From contig NC_053405.1 in the NCBI RefSeq assembly GCF_016859285.1, forward strand, positions 989,760 to 1,053,759: DNA of 64,000 nucleotides, read 5' to 3'. The DNA is from Xiphias gladius. Its lineage: Eukaryota > Chordata > Actinopteri > Istiophoriformes > Xiphiidae. The translations under genes were made by a program, and so were the position numbers. Shown piece after piece: positions 45,601 through 56,700 of this stretch (within the stretch, counting starts at the first letter, position 1; every line of letters begins with the position of its first letter). The notes beneath the pieces were generated by a model. It worked only from the letters and a program-made list of their open reading frames with translations, did no database searches and had not been told where the DNA came from.

Positions 45601-47602
45601 CTTCTAAACTTTTAGTACATAACCTTACATAATTAGACCTGCAGCAATCAGTCCAATAATCAATTAGTCGAGTAATAGAAGGTTAATAGTCAACTACTTT
45701 GATAACATTTTAAATGTTTTTGTCACTTTTTAAGCCAAAATGTTTTACGTTGGTCCAGCGTATCAGATTTTTAGCTTTCTCTATTTTCTATCCCAGTAAA
45801 CTGAATCTCTCTGGTTTCTGGACTATTGGTCGCACAAAAAAGAAACAACAAAAAACAAAAAACCCAGACATTTAAAGACGTCATCTGTAGGAAATGATAA
45901 CAAGCATTTTTCAATATTGTCTGACGATTTATAGACAAAACAATTCATCAATCAATCCAGAAAACAATAACATGGATGATTTAAATAATTGTTAGTTGCA
46001 GGACTAAACATAATTCAACTTTGAGCAATACGGGAACCACAACGTCTCCTCATAGGTAAAAGCAGGGTAACAGCCCAGGTCCACCTGATGTTAACATGTG
46101 ACCTGTATGGGAATGTTTTATCTGTTAATGCAGGTTTAAATCCAGCAGGACACATTACAATCTGAAGGGGAATTTTTCATATATTACCACGTGCGTTACA
46201 AACACCTGACCTTCATCTGGTCTTTGTCACGCCCGTCAGACTGAAGGAGACCTGTCGCTACACTGACCTGTTGCAGTAGTAGACGGCGTTCTGAGGGTTG
46301 ATGGCGATGGCCTTCGAGTAAAACTCAACAGCTGCTGCAAAGTTCTCCACCTTCATTTGGTCGTTACCTGCAGTCCAGACAAAACACATGGAATTATTTC
46401 TGGAACCTAAAACCGAGAAGAAACCACAGCCACTTTAAAAACACAGAACAGCTTGCGACAGTGTCCGTAACCAGCTGTGTGGACACCGTGGACCTCCTCC
46501 TCGTCCTACCATCGGTTTTCAGTCTCTCGGCCTCAGCTCTCTGTTCCTCACTGACGGAGTTTGGGGTGGAGTTGTTGTTGACCTGCGACAGAGCTGGATG
46601 CTGCCACAAACAGACACAAACGCTGCGAGTCAGACGCACCCAGCAAAAGAGAACTCCATCCATTTTACATGTCAACGTCAGCTCCGCTGTTCATATAAGC
46701 TGAATGTGTAATATCTGTGGCATCGCCATGTCCGCCTGATAAAAGGCTGTTTCTCTGGGTCTACCTCGGCTGTGGCTGAGGCGAAGATCTCCGGTAACGT
46801 CATGGGGACGGCGAGGCTCTGATCATCGGTCGACACTTCAAACGCCGTCTCCAAGCACTGAACAGCGACTGCAGAACGATGAGATCATTTTTAACAGGGA
46901 GGCAAAACACCAACTAAGAGGACAGAGGACACACTCAAGAGAAAGGTCATAGATTACAACTTGATAACGGGTTCATCTGTATAATCAATGTAAAATGCTA
47001 AACAACCCTTGGTTAAAAGTGGGGGTGAGCAGCAGGGTCACAAATCATATCACAGCAATGATCCCAGCTCAGTATAAAGTAAAAGGAAAGTCATTTTCTC
47101 TGCTAAACCTCAGGCCTCAAACAAAGCAGCTTTATTTTCCTGTATTAAAGTACTGGTTATCCTGCACTACGCAGATGCAGTTGGAAAATGGTTGTTACTG
47201 TTGTTGTGTTTGTGTTAGTCTTTGTTCACAGTCAATAGCACCGCTGCCAAACCCCTGAAAATAGCTGGAACCTGGGTTTAGTATCACCCCCGGAGCAGAG
47301 CCCAAACTGAGCTCCAGGAGCTCGTCCCCAAAGCAGGCGGAGAACAGCGGGAACAAAAGCAGAACCCACTACAATGGATACACTTTGCTACGTTCAGTTC
47401 CTGCAATGGAAAAGGTTCTATCGACCCAAACCGGATCGCAGACCTGGCTGTTTTGGTCACGTATCCCACAGCAGCTCTGGTTCCTGTTGAATGAGGACTC
47501 ACCCTCCAGACTCTCCTGGGCACCTGAGGACAGATTCCCTGACTGGAGCTGATCGTGGAGGAACTGGATGATGGAGAAGGCGAGACGCTTGTTGTCTGTC
47601 AT
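42685..47602 (-). CDS. sgta: Small glutamine-rich TPR co-chaperone SGTA (complete)
   Basis: Ten exons, 5' to 3': 47602-47503, 46868-46765, 46600-46510, 46367-46268, 45568-45464, 45051-44916, 44835-44773, 43201-43164, 43073-42921, 42796-42685. All phases fit; 333 residues against 313 in human. SGTA dimerises through its N-terminus, docks on the BAG6 complex via UBL4A/GET4, passes tail-anchored proteins to GET3 and binds Hsp70/Hsp90 tails through TPRs. Residues 1-68 ([26 protein letters not shown]) are the dimer domain; three TPRs lie at about 90-191 ([41 protein letters not shown]); then [22 protein letters not shown] and a Gln-rich tail [20 protein letters not shown]. Exon 9 encodes a Gly-Ala-Ala run (about 262-288) with no counterpart in my recollection of human SGTA. 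Start context CACCATGA is strong. Confidence 0.96.
42952..43012. repeat. sgta: 9-bp coding repeat (GGCTCCGGC) in sgta exon 9
   Basis: Imperfect copies of CCGGCGGCT run through exon 9. On the minus strand they read GCC GCC GGA, giving Ala-Ala-Gly units. One copy has AGC instead of GGC on the plus strand, a synonymous change. Confidence 0.9.
43473..43800 (+). repeat. Teleost interspersed repeat in sgta intron
   Basis: Contains GGTTGTAGGCCTTCGCCAAC, GAGTTATGGCC, CCAAAATCTAATCGGTTCAT, GAAATTCCCCGAAGG and GGACGGACAAC in the order of a widespread teleost repeat of unknown class. Confidence 0.55.
44036..44195 (-). repeat. Interspersed repeat, copy B
   Basis: Inverted copy of 31512-31675 (CTCTTTTAGCTCTGGTTTTG, GGTCTCCACCAGCTCCTGAG, TAGCTGCTAAATGCTCCAC), 12.5 kb away. 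It lies in an sgta intron and probably continues to about 44330. Confidence 0.75.
45638..46014 (-). mobile_element. hAT-like MITE copy in sgta intron
   Basis: Minus-orientation member of the family: the right end reads GTCCTGCAACTAACAATTAT in reverse complement and the left end keeps the AATCAATTAGTCGAGTAAT block. It lies 70 bp from sgta exon 5. Confidence 0.7.
46869..47502. other. sgta: First coding intron of sgta
   Basis: No repeat or coding segment recognised. Confidence 0.5.
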
Positions 47603-47734
47603 GGTGACGGAGGCTCAGACCTCTCTGTGTTCACTGAGGGAGGGAGACCCTGAAAATAACAGCAACAAGAAGAACTGGCCGTTAGCAAGACGATACCATG
47701 ATAGATGTCCTACAGCTGCCAGATGCATTATTAC

Positions 47735-47960
47735 TCATTTCAGAATCTGAATCGGCTTTACTGCGTACGTATGTTTGTGCATACAAGGATTTGGACTGGA
47801 TTTGGTTTCCAGTGGATGTCAGAGGACGTACGCACTGTACCAATAATAATGTTCAGGGACATACAGATGGACACAGAGCAAAAACAAGGACAACAACGCT
47901 GGACAAAGACAAGTAAACCTAAAGATAGGACCGTTATGTACAAGCCAGTAGGTGAGGTAA
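47735..47960 (+). repeat. LINE 3'-tail-like repeat
   Basis: CAGAATCTGAATCGGCTTTA, then GTTTGTGCATACAAGGATTTG and ACAGATGGACA, resembles the conserved tail of a teleost non-LTR element. A relative begins at 52579 (AGAATCAGAAACAGGCTTTT). Confidence 0.45.
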
Positions 47961-49181
47961 AGTGGTGTGGGAAGAGTGCCAGGAGTGCTGAAACAACTAT
48001 TAAATGACTTAAGTGTTAAGTTACTTTATAAACATACAGCAGGTGGTTCTGTACATGGTGTCCATTTATACACGTCTATGTCCAGTATATACAACCTGCT
48101 CGTATTTACATTTGACCGGTGATGGAAGACATGTACACCTTGTTGCACATGTTGAGTTTAAAGCTGATATAAATGTGGTGTGTGGTGTGTCACAGGATTA
48201 TCGGTAAACATGACTGATCCGCCGATCATCGGAGTGATGGCATCTGCCACCGTTTCACAGACGGAAGCTCACTGCCGTTTCTCCCAGTTTAAGCGGCTCC
48301 CTTTAGCATTAGCCTGGAGAATATTCTAGCAGCTCCGACCCAGTAACGCTAACTGCTGCCAGCCAACACTCGCTATCTCTGTCGATGAATCATGGTAAAA
48401 CAAGCTGCCGAGCACAGCTGATAAGCGGATAACTCACTACCTGGGGGTGCAAGTGACATTTGAAACCACCGCTGCTCACTATGAAGAGGTCACTGAGAAG
48501 TGAAGTTTAACTCTTTTTCTATGAACAGAGGTTCGTTTTAGCTTAACCTGCTGGCAAGCCACGCACAGCGAACGCTCCATTTATGTTTAAGTGCCGTAAC
48601 TTTGAAAATAAAGTTTTACGAAACTCCACTCAAAATTCTGGCAGTTTAACGCCGCCTCTCATATCAGCAGCGGTCTGTGGGTGTTACAAGGGCATTTATT
48701 AGGAAGGGCGACAGGCTGAGTCGTTGTAGGGAAATTCGGCAGATAGTTGACTCGGCGGGTGGGAGCTCATCTCAACAAAATGTGACTCAAACAACTGACT
48801 TCTTATTTCAACTGGTCACCACCCACCGCCACTAATTTAGCTGTTATAACGGGTAACCCAGCTGCTAAAAGCTGTATTATATAAATATATATGTTACTTG
48901 GTGTATGAAATGTATGCCGAATTAAAAAGTGGTTCCCGACAGTTGATGATACTGCCTGACTTTTGTTCTATCAGCTGCACGGTTCTACTCTTAATCAAAA
49001 CCGTGTTCTATTTCCAGAGTTTTGAAAGGAGCTTGGCGTGACGTGTTCTCAAGCCATAGTAGCACGAAGCTAACGGCTAGCTAGCTGATCACGTTCCGCC
49101 CACAGCGACTATGCTGCCGTATACAAGAAATCGTCATGCTGCCAGTTCCAACGCGGTAACACGATAGCGCGTTTTTCCTAC

Positions 49182-49300
49182 CAGCTGTCTTTGCGGTGTG
49201 GATTATCCCGGTAAAGGAGAGCTGACGTTAGCGCCGTTGCTTCGGGTGGTCGTAGCCGTCAGCTAGCTAATTAGCTTGTCACGGAGTTATGACGTCATGT
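49182..49300 (-). promoter_or_regulatory. sgta: Probable sgta promoter and non-coding first exon
   Basis: CpG-rich DNA with a perfect CRE palindrome TGACGTCA at 49290-49297. Downstream on the minus strand a donor (CAGCTG|GTAGGA, exon end about 49182) could join the acceptor TTTTCAG at about 47652, just before the ATG exon. The transcription start is inferred to be near the CRE. Confidence 0.45.
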
Positions 49301-49469
49301 GAAGGCGCCGGCGTAGTGCGGTTGACACCAAGTTGTTAGCAAAAACCCGAAGACACAGGAAACGGGGCCAGCTACACTTCAGAATAAAAGATTAAAAACT
49401 TGAAACTAGTGCACTAGTATACATATTTAGTCAATATTTAATTACCAAAATGTTAGTTCACTAAAATCA

Positions 49470-49680
49470 GCGCCGGAAAGTAACTTAGTATATTTACTCA
49501 GTTACTGTATTTGAGCACAAATTTCAGGTACTTGTACTTTACTTGAGTATTTTCATTTTGTGCTACTATACTTCTACTCCACTACGTGTCAGAATAAAAT
49601 GTATGTTTTACTGCTGTCCATTTATTTGCCAGCTTTAGTTACTAGTTACTATTCAGATCAAGATTTTAACATTAAGATTT
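49470..49680 (+). repeat. 'ACTTGAGTA' repeat, left half
   Basis: GTACTTGTACTTTACTTGAG, TATTTTCATTTTGTGCTACT and ACTTCTACTCCACTACGTG are the hallmark words of a widespread non-autonomous teleost element. Confidence 0.65.
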
Positions 49681-49750
49681 GGTAAGATTTTACATTTATG
49701 GTACAAAAATATGGTAAACTCATGAAATGCATCACATTGTCAAAGATCAA

Positions 49751-49826
49751 GTTCAGTTCAGTTCAATTCAGTTCAGTTCAGTTCAGTTCAGTTCAGTTCA
49801 GTTCAGTTCAGTTCAGTTCAGTTCAG
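49751..49826. repeat. (GTTCA)15 pentanucleotide microsatellite
   Basis: Fifteen near-perfect GTTCA units, one reading ATTCA. Confidence 0.95.
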
Positions 49827-50219
49827 CTCATTTCGATTGGGCCCATTGTCACAGATGAATTGTCAGCAGTTCTGCTAAAGAGTGTTTCCCCTCTAAACCT
49901 CCCACACAGTTTCATTTAAATAACAGTAATTACCCAAAACTTCACAACAGAATCAAAGATTAGAAAAAAGTCCAGAACTTGTGTATCAGAATTGTGATTT
50001 TTCTTCTTTCCCCTGCCATTTATCATCTTTAAACTAGCTAACTGTATATAAAGCAGTTTTAGTGGAGGCTAGCTGCGGTTATCTCTAGCCAGCTTCAGCT
50101 GGGTTTGGCTCTGCTTTGTAGTTGACCCTTTAGTTTGGTTTTTAGCTGTGTTTTGCTGCATCGAACCACCAACCCTGCCATCAGTGGACAACGCACTCTA
50201 CCACCTGGGCCGCAGCCAC

Positions 50220-50538
50220 AGGAGATACGAGGCGAGATGAGACAAGATAGGATGAGATGAGATGAGATGAGGCGAGATAGGATGAGATGAGATGAGATGA
50301 GGGGATGAGATGAGATGAGATGAGGCAAGATAGGATGAGATAGGATGAGATGAGATGAGATGAGGCAAGATAGGATGAGATGAGATGAGGGATGAGATAG
50401 GATGAGATGAGGCGAGATAGGATGAGATGAGATGAGATGAGGCGAGATAGGATGAGATGAGATGAGATGAGATGAGGCGAGATAGGATGAGATAGGATGA
50501 GATTAGATGAGATGAGATGAGATGAGATGAGGCGAGAT
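50220..50538. repeat. GATGA/GATAG pentamer satellite
   Basis: About 320 bp of GATGA units with GGCGA and GATAG variants. The higher-order string GAGGCGAGATAGGATGAGAT recurs several times, showing local unit duplication. It ends about 220 bp upstream of the thop1 ATG. Confidence 0.95.
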
Positions 50539-50639
50539 GAAGGAGGAGTTGGAGTAAAGAAACACCATAAACCACATTAGAAATCTATGAGACATAAAAA
50601 GTGAAGACGAGGAAACGTTAAACAAAAAAAAACCCAAAC

Positions 50640-50759
50640 CTTCAGTTAGGTTTTATTTTTAAATGTGTGACCGGAAGTTATTTTTGCTTTTTGTAGCAGC
50701 GTTAACCCTGAAGCTCTGACAGTGATCGACATTAACGAACTTGCACGCATCTATCAGCA
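50640..50759 (+). promoter_or_regulatory. thop1: Probable thop1 5' UTR/proximal promoter
   Basis: The reading frame of the chosen ATG is closed by TAA at 50733-50735. The ATG has G at -3 and +4. No TATA box or initiator is clear. Confidence 0.35.
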
Positions 50760-53700
50760 ATGGGGCCGACAGGTGAGTAATCCTCTGCCGTTCTTAATGT
50801 AGCTGACCGACTTTAGAGTGAAACTGTGCCTGTGATCGGCAGGTTTTCTCTCTGTTTGTCTCTGTGGTCACTTACCGGTAATTAGCTTTAACGTAACTCT
50901 AAGCGTTAACGCCAGCTAGCTGCTGCGCTGCTGGCTACAGCTGCCCGAGCCAGGTTAATCAAATTCCCCTGAAGAATAAAGTCGCTATCGGCTACGTGTA
51001 CGATAACGAGAGGAAGTCGGCATGTGGGTTCACATTGCGGACCGTTTCTCCTCAGTTCCGACTGGACTCCCTTCTGTTTTTCGTAGCACGTTAGCTGGCT
51101 ATGCTTATTCACCGAGCTAACTAACTGGCGAGCACCGGGTTGCTCTTACACGGGGAGGCTGCACGTCCATCCTCGGGCGCAGCGTTGATTGCAGCGGGGT
51201 TACCAGTGAAACTCCTCCGGTCGCTCTCCCTCATCGACGTACCAAAGAAAGAAAATGCGCCAGACTCTGTTTAAAAATCCGTCGATTTAAAGTGAAGCCA
51301 TCCTCGTTACACCTCTTCAGAAACCGCAAAACGTACATTTCTGAATGGTCACACTCCGTTTTTGAAGCCGACGTACGGCTGATGCACAAACAACCCACTG
51401 AGAGAGCTGCCTGCTTCGGCTGGATGCCGAAATGGAAAGCGACTAAAGGGTTCACAGAAGGTTTCAAGTCAAATGCTTTTATTGGCGTTTGTATCTAGTC
51501 CAATTAGCAACGTTTAAATTTGGCAGATATTTGAATGGAATTCGTATTACGAGCCCTCCTTACCGAGTCCTGTGGGTCGGGGCTGACATGGCCGACGCTA
51601 ACATCTGCTGTTTACCCTCCTTAGTGTGTTTATTGTTGGATGTTTTGGCTAAGTGATGTCGTGATCTATGGCGCGGAGTCGATCTTCGACGTGCGACTGC
51701 ATGAAGATGGAAGAGCCACGATAAGATGGCAGGACGATCTGGGAATACGTTTAATCAGCAACTGCTGTCAGTTTCTCTGCAGAAAAAGCAGACGAGAGAA
51801 GCGAGGTGTTACTGCACCGGTTCGACAAACTGAAATAGAATTCATTAGAATCTCGAAATGCGGTTAAAATCCCGTTTTTTTGCCCAATGTTGGAAGCGTC
51901 CTGCAGGGAAAAGAATCCAAGAAATTTAAAAAGACATTACAGTGCTTCGTTTTGCTGTGGACGTAGAGTTTGTATCACTTGCTGGATTGCCAACAGGGAC
52001 TCACTCGGAGTAAGACTGATGTACTTTAGATTTACTGGAAATCCGAAGGACCCGGTTTGACACCTAAAACTAACTCATGTCTACAGAAATCCTGTCCTGC
52101 CATTTAAGATAGGAAATTACTTACAGGTGAACATTCAGCCATTCGAACCCAATAACACTGAAGTTACTTACAGCATTTCACAAAGACGGTCTCGCTCTAT
52201 GAGAAACAGACATATTGTGTAGGCCTGTACTTCCTCCTGACAGCGGTGGAGAGCTAGAAAGGAACATTTACACTAGATTCACTTTTGCAGCTCTAACATA
52301 TTATAACTCAACACTTCTAACGGGGCCATTCTGCCCCACAAGTACTTTTACTTTTGATACTTCAAGACAATTTTGTCAATAATACTTTCGTATTGTTACT
52401 AAGTAAAATTTTGAATGCAGGACTACTGCGGTAGTGGTAGTAAAGGATATGAGTACTTCTTCCACTGCTGACCTGTCCTGTCTTTTTATGTCTTTCTTGT
52501 TTTCGGGGCCAGTCGCCTGTGGGCCTGTCCTGCCCCATAATGTCCCACCTCATCTTGTCCTTTCCCTTCCTTCCTTGTAAGAATCAGAAACAGGCTTTTT
52601 ACCAAGTAGGTTTTCACTTGCACGTAATTGGCTTCGGTGTTGTGGTGCATAACAATAAAAAAAAATATACAAACTAAGAAAAAAACAAGTACCACAAAAT
52701 ATAACATGGAAATGTACAATAAAAATATGCAAAAATAAATAAATACATTTAAAAATGCATATATACTATATTATATTATATATATTAAAGTGATCAAGCA
52801 GAATATCCCGTAATATCCTCACCTGTCCGGTTGTCCTGTCCCAGGTGAGGTGGTGTTTACCAGCCCGGTGTCAGTCTGCTCTGAGAACCGGCTGCGTTGG
52901 GACCTGACCCCCGAGCAGATCCAGCAGCTCTCCAGCGAGCTCATCGACAGCACCACGAAGGTGTACGACCGCGTCGGAGCGGTGGACCTCAACAGTGTCA
53001 CCTTCGAGAACACACTGAAGGCCCTCGCTGACGTGGAGGTCGAGTACACCGGTCAGTGTCAACAAGGTTTTTCTACATGCCGTGTAGGAAAGCGTTCTTC
53101 AAGTCTGATCATTGTCACAAATGAAAGACTGCAAAAGTCCGTTTTTTAAAGATTTCCCACTTTTCAGAAAAGTCTGTGTGCTCACCAGTGTGAGCGCAGG
53201 AGTTCGGAGAAGTAGAGTTTCATTTGGACCTTCCCTCAGAGAAGCGGCGTTACAGAGGCAGTGCCTAATGCTGAGCCCGTATGCTCCACCTGTAGTATTG
53301 ATTAGTCCGCAACTCATTTTATTATTATATTTTTATTGAATTAGGGAAAAAGCCCATCACAGTTTCTAAGAGGCCCAAGGTGACGTCTTGTTTTGTCAAA
53401 CCAACGATCCAGAATCTGAATATATTCAATTTATTATCACATTAGAGAAAGAAAAAGCAGCAAAGCTTCACAAATTTGCTTAAACATTTGTTAAAACCAT
53501 TATTCAGTCATTAGAAGAGTTGATTATTTTTCTGATGATCGACTTGTCGTTTCAGGTCTGTTGCTGATATGATACTCTCTCTTTGTGGAGTAAAAGGTGA
53601 CTCACTCACTACAGCGGCAAAATCTCAGTCAAGTCAAAGATACCAATACGAAGCATGACACTAGAATATAAAAAGCAGCATTAGAAGCAAGGTTAACGGC

Positions 53701-56700
53701 TGTGCACTCCGCCCCAGTTCGGTGGACCTATGCTGGGCTTTACGTGAGGTCTGTTAAAATACTACAAGTGTAACGTGTCCTGTCCTGACAGGTGCAACAA
53801 AGCTAACAGCAGAGTGAGGGAGATGTCAGTCGAACGCAGCGTGTACCTGAAGAGCTCTACTCAGCCCCTGAACGGGTGAACCATGTGTGGGCGGATCTGA
53901 CTGTAAAGTTGCTCTTTATACCACAAGTGTTGCTGGAGCTTTTACCCCTTCAGACTCTTTCCTTTCTCCAGGAAAGTCGTGTCAGAAATCCCTGCTCTGC
54001 TTCTGCGGAGCCTGGAGTTCATTTACTCCACCATATTTCCGTTACAACAGATTGTCAGATAAATTGTGATAACGTCACTCTACTCTGTTGTTCTTGAGAC
54101 TTTAATGTGATTACAGTAGAGCCGAAATGGTTAGTCAATTAACTAATTAGTCGATCGATGGAAAATCTGTGGAAAATGGGAAAAATCAGTTTATCAGTTA
54201 ATCGTGTGTCTTTTTTTTTCTCTGTCAGTTTAGAGTTCATCTGAATATTTTGAGGGTCTGGACTGTTGGTCAGACAAAACAAGACAATTAGATGTCAACA
54301 TGGCACAGGAATTTCTCAAAATGCAAACGACTAATAATCAGTAGATTAATTGATATTGGAAAGAAGTGTTGGGTGCAGCCGTACGTACGACCCGTGCATG
54401 AGCATGTGAGAGCTCTGTGGGACTCGCAGGTGAAACGCGGTTGTCACTGTTTGTGATCTGCATGTAAGCTCTGCTTGAAAATTGCTGAAGTGAAACCTGC
54501 CCCTGAGCAGCAGAACCTGAGATTTTACAAGTTGGGAAAGGTAAAGGCAACAGTTCAACCAGTCACACTGAGGCAGGGATGTGAGAGGGAAACCTCACCG
54601 CCCAAGTTAGTTTGATAAGCAGCAGCTTGACGTATTTTACCCACCAGAGTCTGCACTGACAGCGGATCTGCTGGTCCTAAAGTCCGCAAAAGAGCTGAGT
54701 GTAGTTTCCTCCATAGAATAGTTAGTGGGTACTAAAGAAGTCCTAAATTTCGTTAACCAAAATGTTAAACCTCGTCTCTCGTCTGCTGTGGACAGTGACG
54801 TCAGTCGTAAAATGTTTGTGTGTGTGGCTGCGGCTGTCGGGAGACATTACACACCTCTAAACTAACGGCGGGATTGTTGTGACGGCGGACTGTGCTGCCG
54901 GAGGCTGTTCAGTCCTTTTTGGTAAATAGAGTCATTCTAGGCCACATCACCCCTTCTGGCTTTCCATCATATTTTCACATTTTAGCTGGTATGACTGCAA
55001 AAAAATCATTTATTGATTTATTTATTTTTAAATAAAAAGTTTAAAAAACGGTAAATGTAACTCGAAGCCCAGACTGAGCTGAAACTGGTGTAAAGTTGGT
55101 ATTGACCAGCTGCACTTGAATCATCAGTGGCTGTGATGAGATGAGATCACCTCGGATGCAGTATTTGATCCGTTCTACTGGTACCTCCATCTGTCTTCGC
55201 AGTCGCTTCATCGGGAGGAGGTTCTTTCATTAGCCGGGACCTGGGATCCTGAACAGAACCTGCTCTGTGCAGGTGTGGTCTGCCGCATTTGTCGTCACGG
55301 CACCTGAGGTCTCACCCCAAAGTTACCTGGTTAACCCACTAATCCTGTTTTGTGAGACTGATCCCAAGAACTGTTTTGAAAACTGCTCTTGGTGGTGTGT
55401 TCAAGGACATTCTGATATCTGAAATTTGAGAACATTGCAAGGTCAAGCTGTTGCTAGGAGACAGACGATAGGCAAACAAGGAAGCTGCGATAATGTAAAT
55501 TTTGTGGCTGATTCTTAAATCTGAAAGGCAGCAGACACGTGCACCAACAAGGAGAGACTTCAAACTAAAATAGAAGAACAAAAAAATTCAAATGACTTTA
55601 ACAAAAGTTCCAATAAATCAAAGTCTTAGTTTTCAGAGAGTAAAATCTGATGAGTAAATGTGACTAAAACGAAATCAAACTCAGCTGCCGAAGTCAAAGC
55701 TTCTTATAGCAGCTGAAACAATGTCCCAGGCGTATTTGAACCGACCCTCCAGATATTTCTGCAGCGTGTACAGTTGACAGCTGATGAATCTGAATGTAAA
55801 GAGGTCGAACAGCACGAACCTGACAGCGCGGGCAGGTCGGGTGTCCATTGTGAGCTCTGCGCTGAAGCTCTGAGTCAGCAGAATCCGCATGTGAAGGTAA
55901 AGAGACATCAGCAGTTTTTAGAGAAAGCAGCTGAACCAGCTTGCTGCTGCTACAATAGACTCCGAGGCTTTGTTTGGAGGCAGCTGGAAACCTGAAAACA
56001 CCTCCAGCACGGGAATATTTTCTCCTGCAGCTCCCTGATTTTATCATCGGATCTCGCAAACTCTTAACAAAGTATGAGATACTGAATAGGAATAAAAGGC
56101 GCTGAGAAGAAGTGACGAAATACTAAATCGGATTACGAGAATTATAAATTAAAATTATGAGACACTGAGTCGAAATTTCAAGATGCTAAAATGAAATCAT
56201 GAAAAACCGAATCGAAATTACAACATATCGGCTCAAAATCCCACGTCAAGTAAAGCTGCTGAAACAAGACATCGAAATTACAGGATGCTACGCAGAAATG
56301 AAAAGAAACTAACCTGAAATCGCAAGGTGTTACATCGAAATGATGAAATGTCACATCTCAAAAGAGAAAAGAAGTCGAGACACTAAATTGAAACTGAGAG
56401 ATAATTAAGTCAAAATGATGATTTGCTTTCTCTAAATTTCGATTCCGTCCTGCCGCCACAAACGTAGCGAATAGAAAAGTAAACAGCTGAACTTGTAATC
56501 GAGTAATCGAGTTATCCCTCTAAGTAATTTATTATTATTAAATGTGTTAAAAGGACTGCAAATGGAAACTAGTGTATAGATAACAGGCTTTTTTTTTTAA
56601 AACACACTGTTCCTGCCAAAAATAAACAACTAAACCAGGAGCGTAAAGGTTTCTACCCCAGGAGTTTAGAGTGTGATGAAAGTAATCACAGTAATCAAGT

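Noticed and set aside
50198..50575. Ser/His/Leu-repeat ORFs over the pentamer satellite
   Set aside because: They are a translation of the GATGA repeat; repeat period not a multiple of three simply cycles frames without stops.
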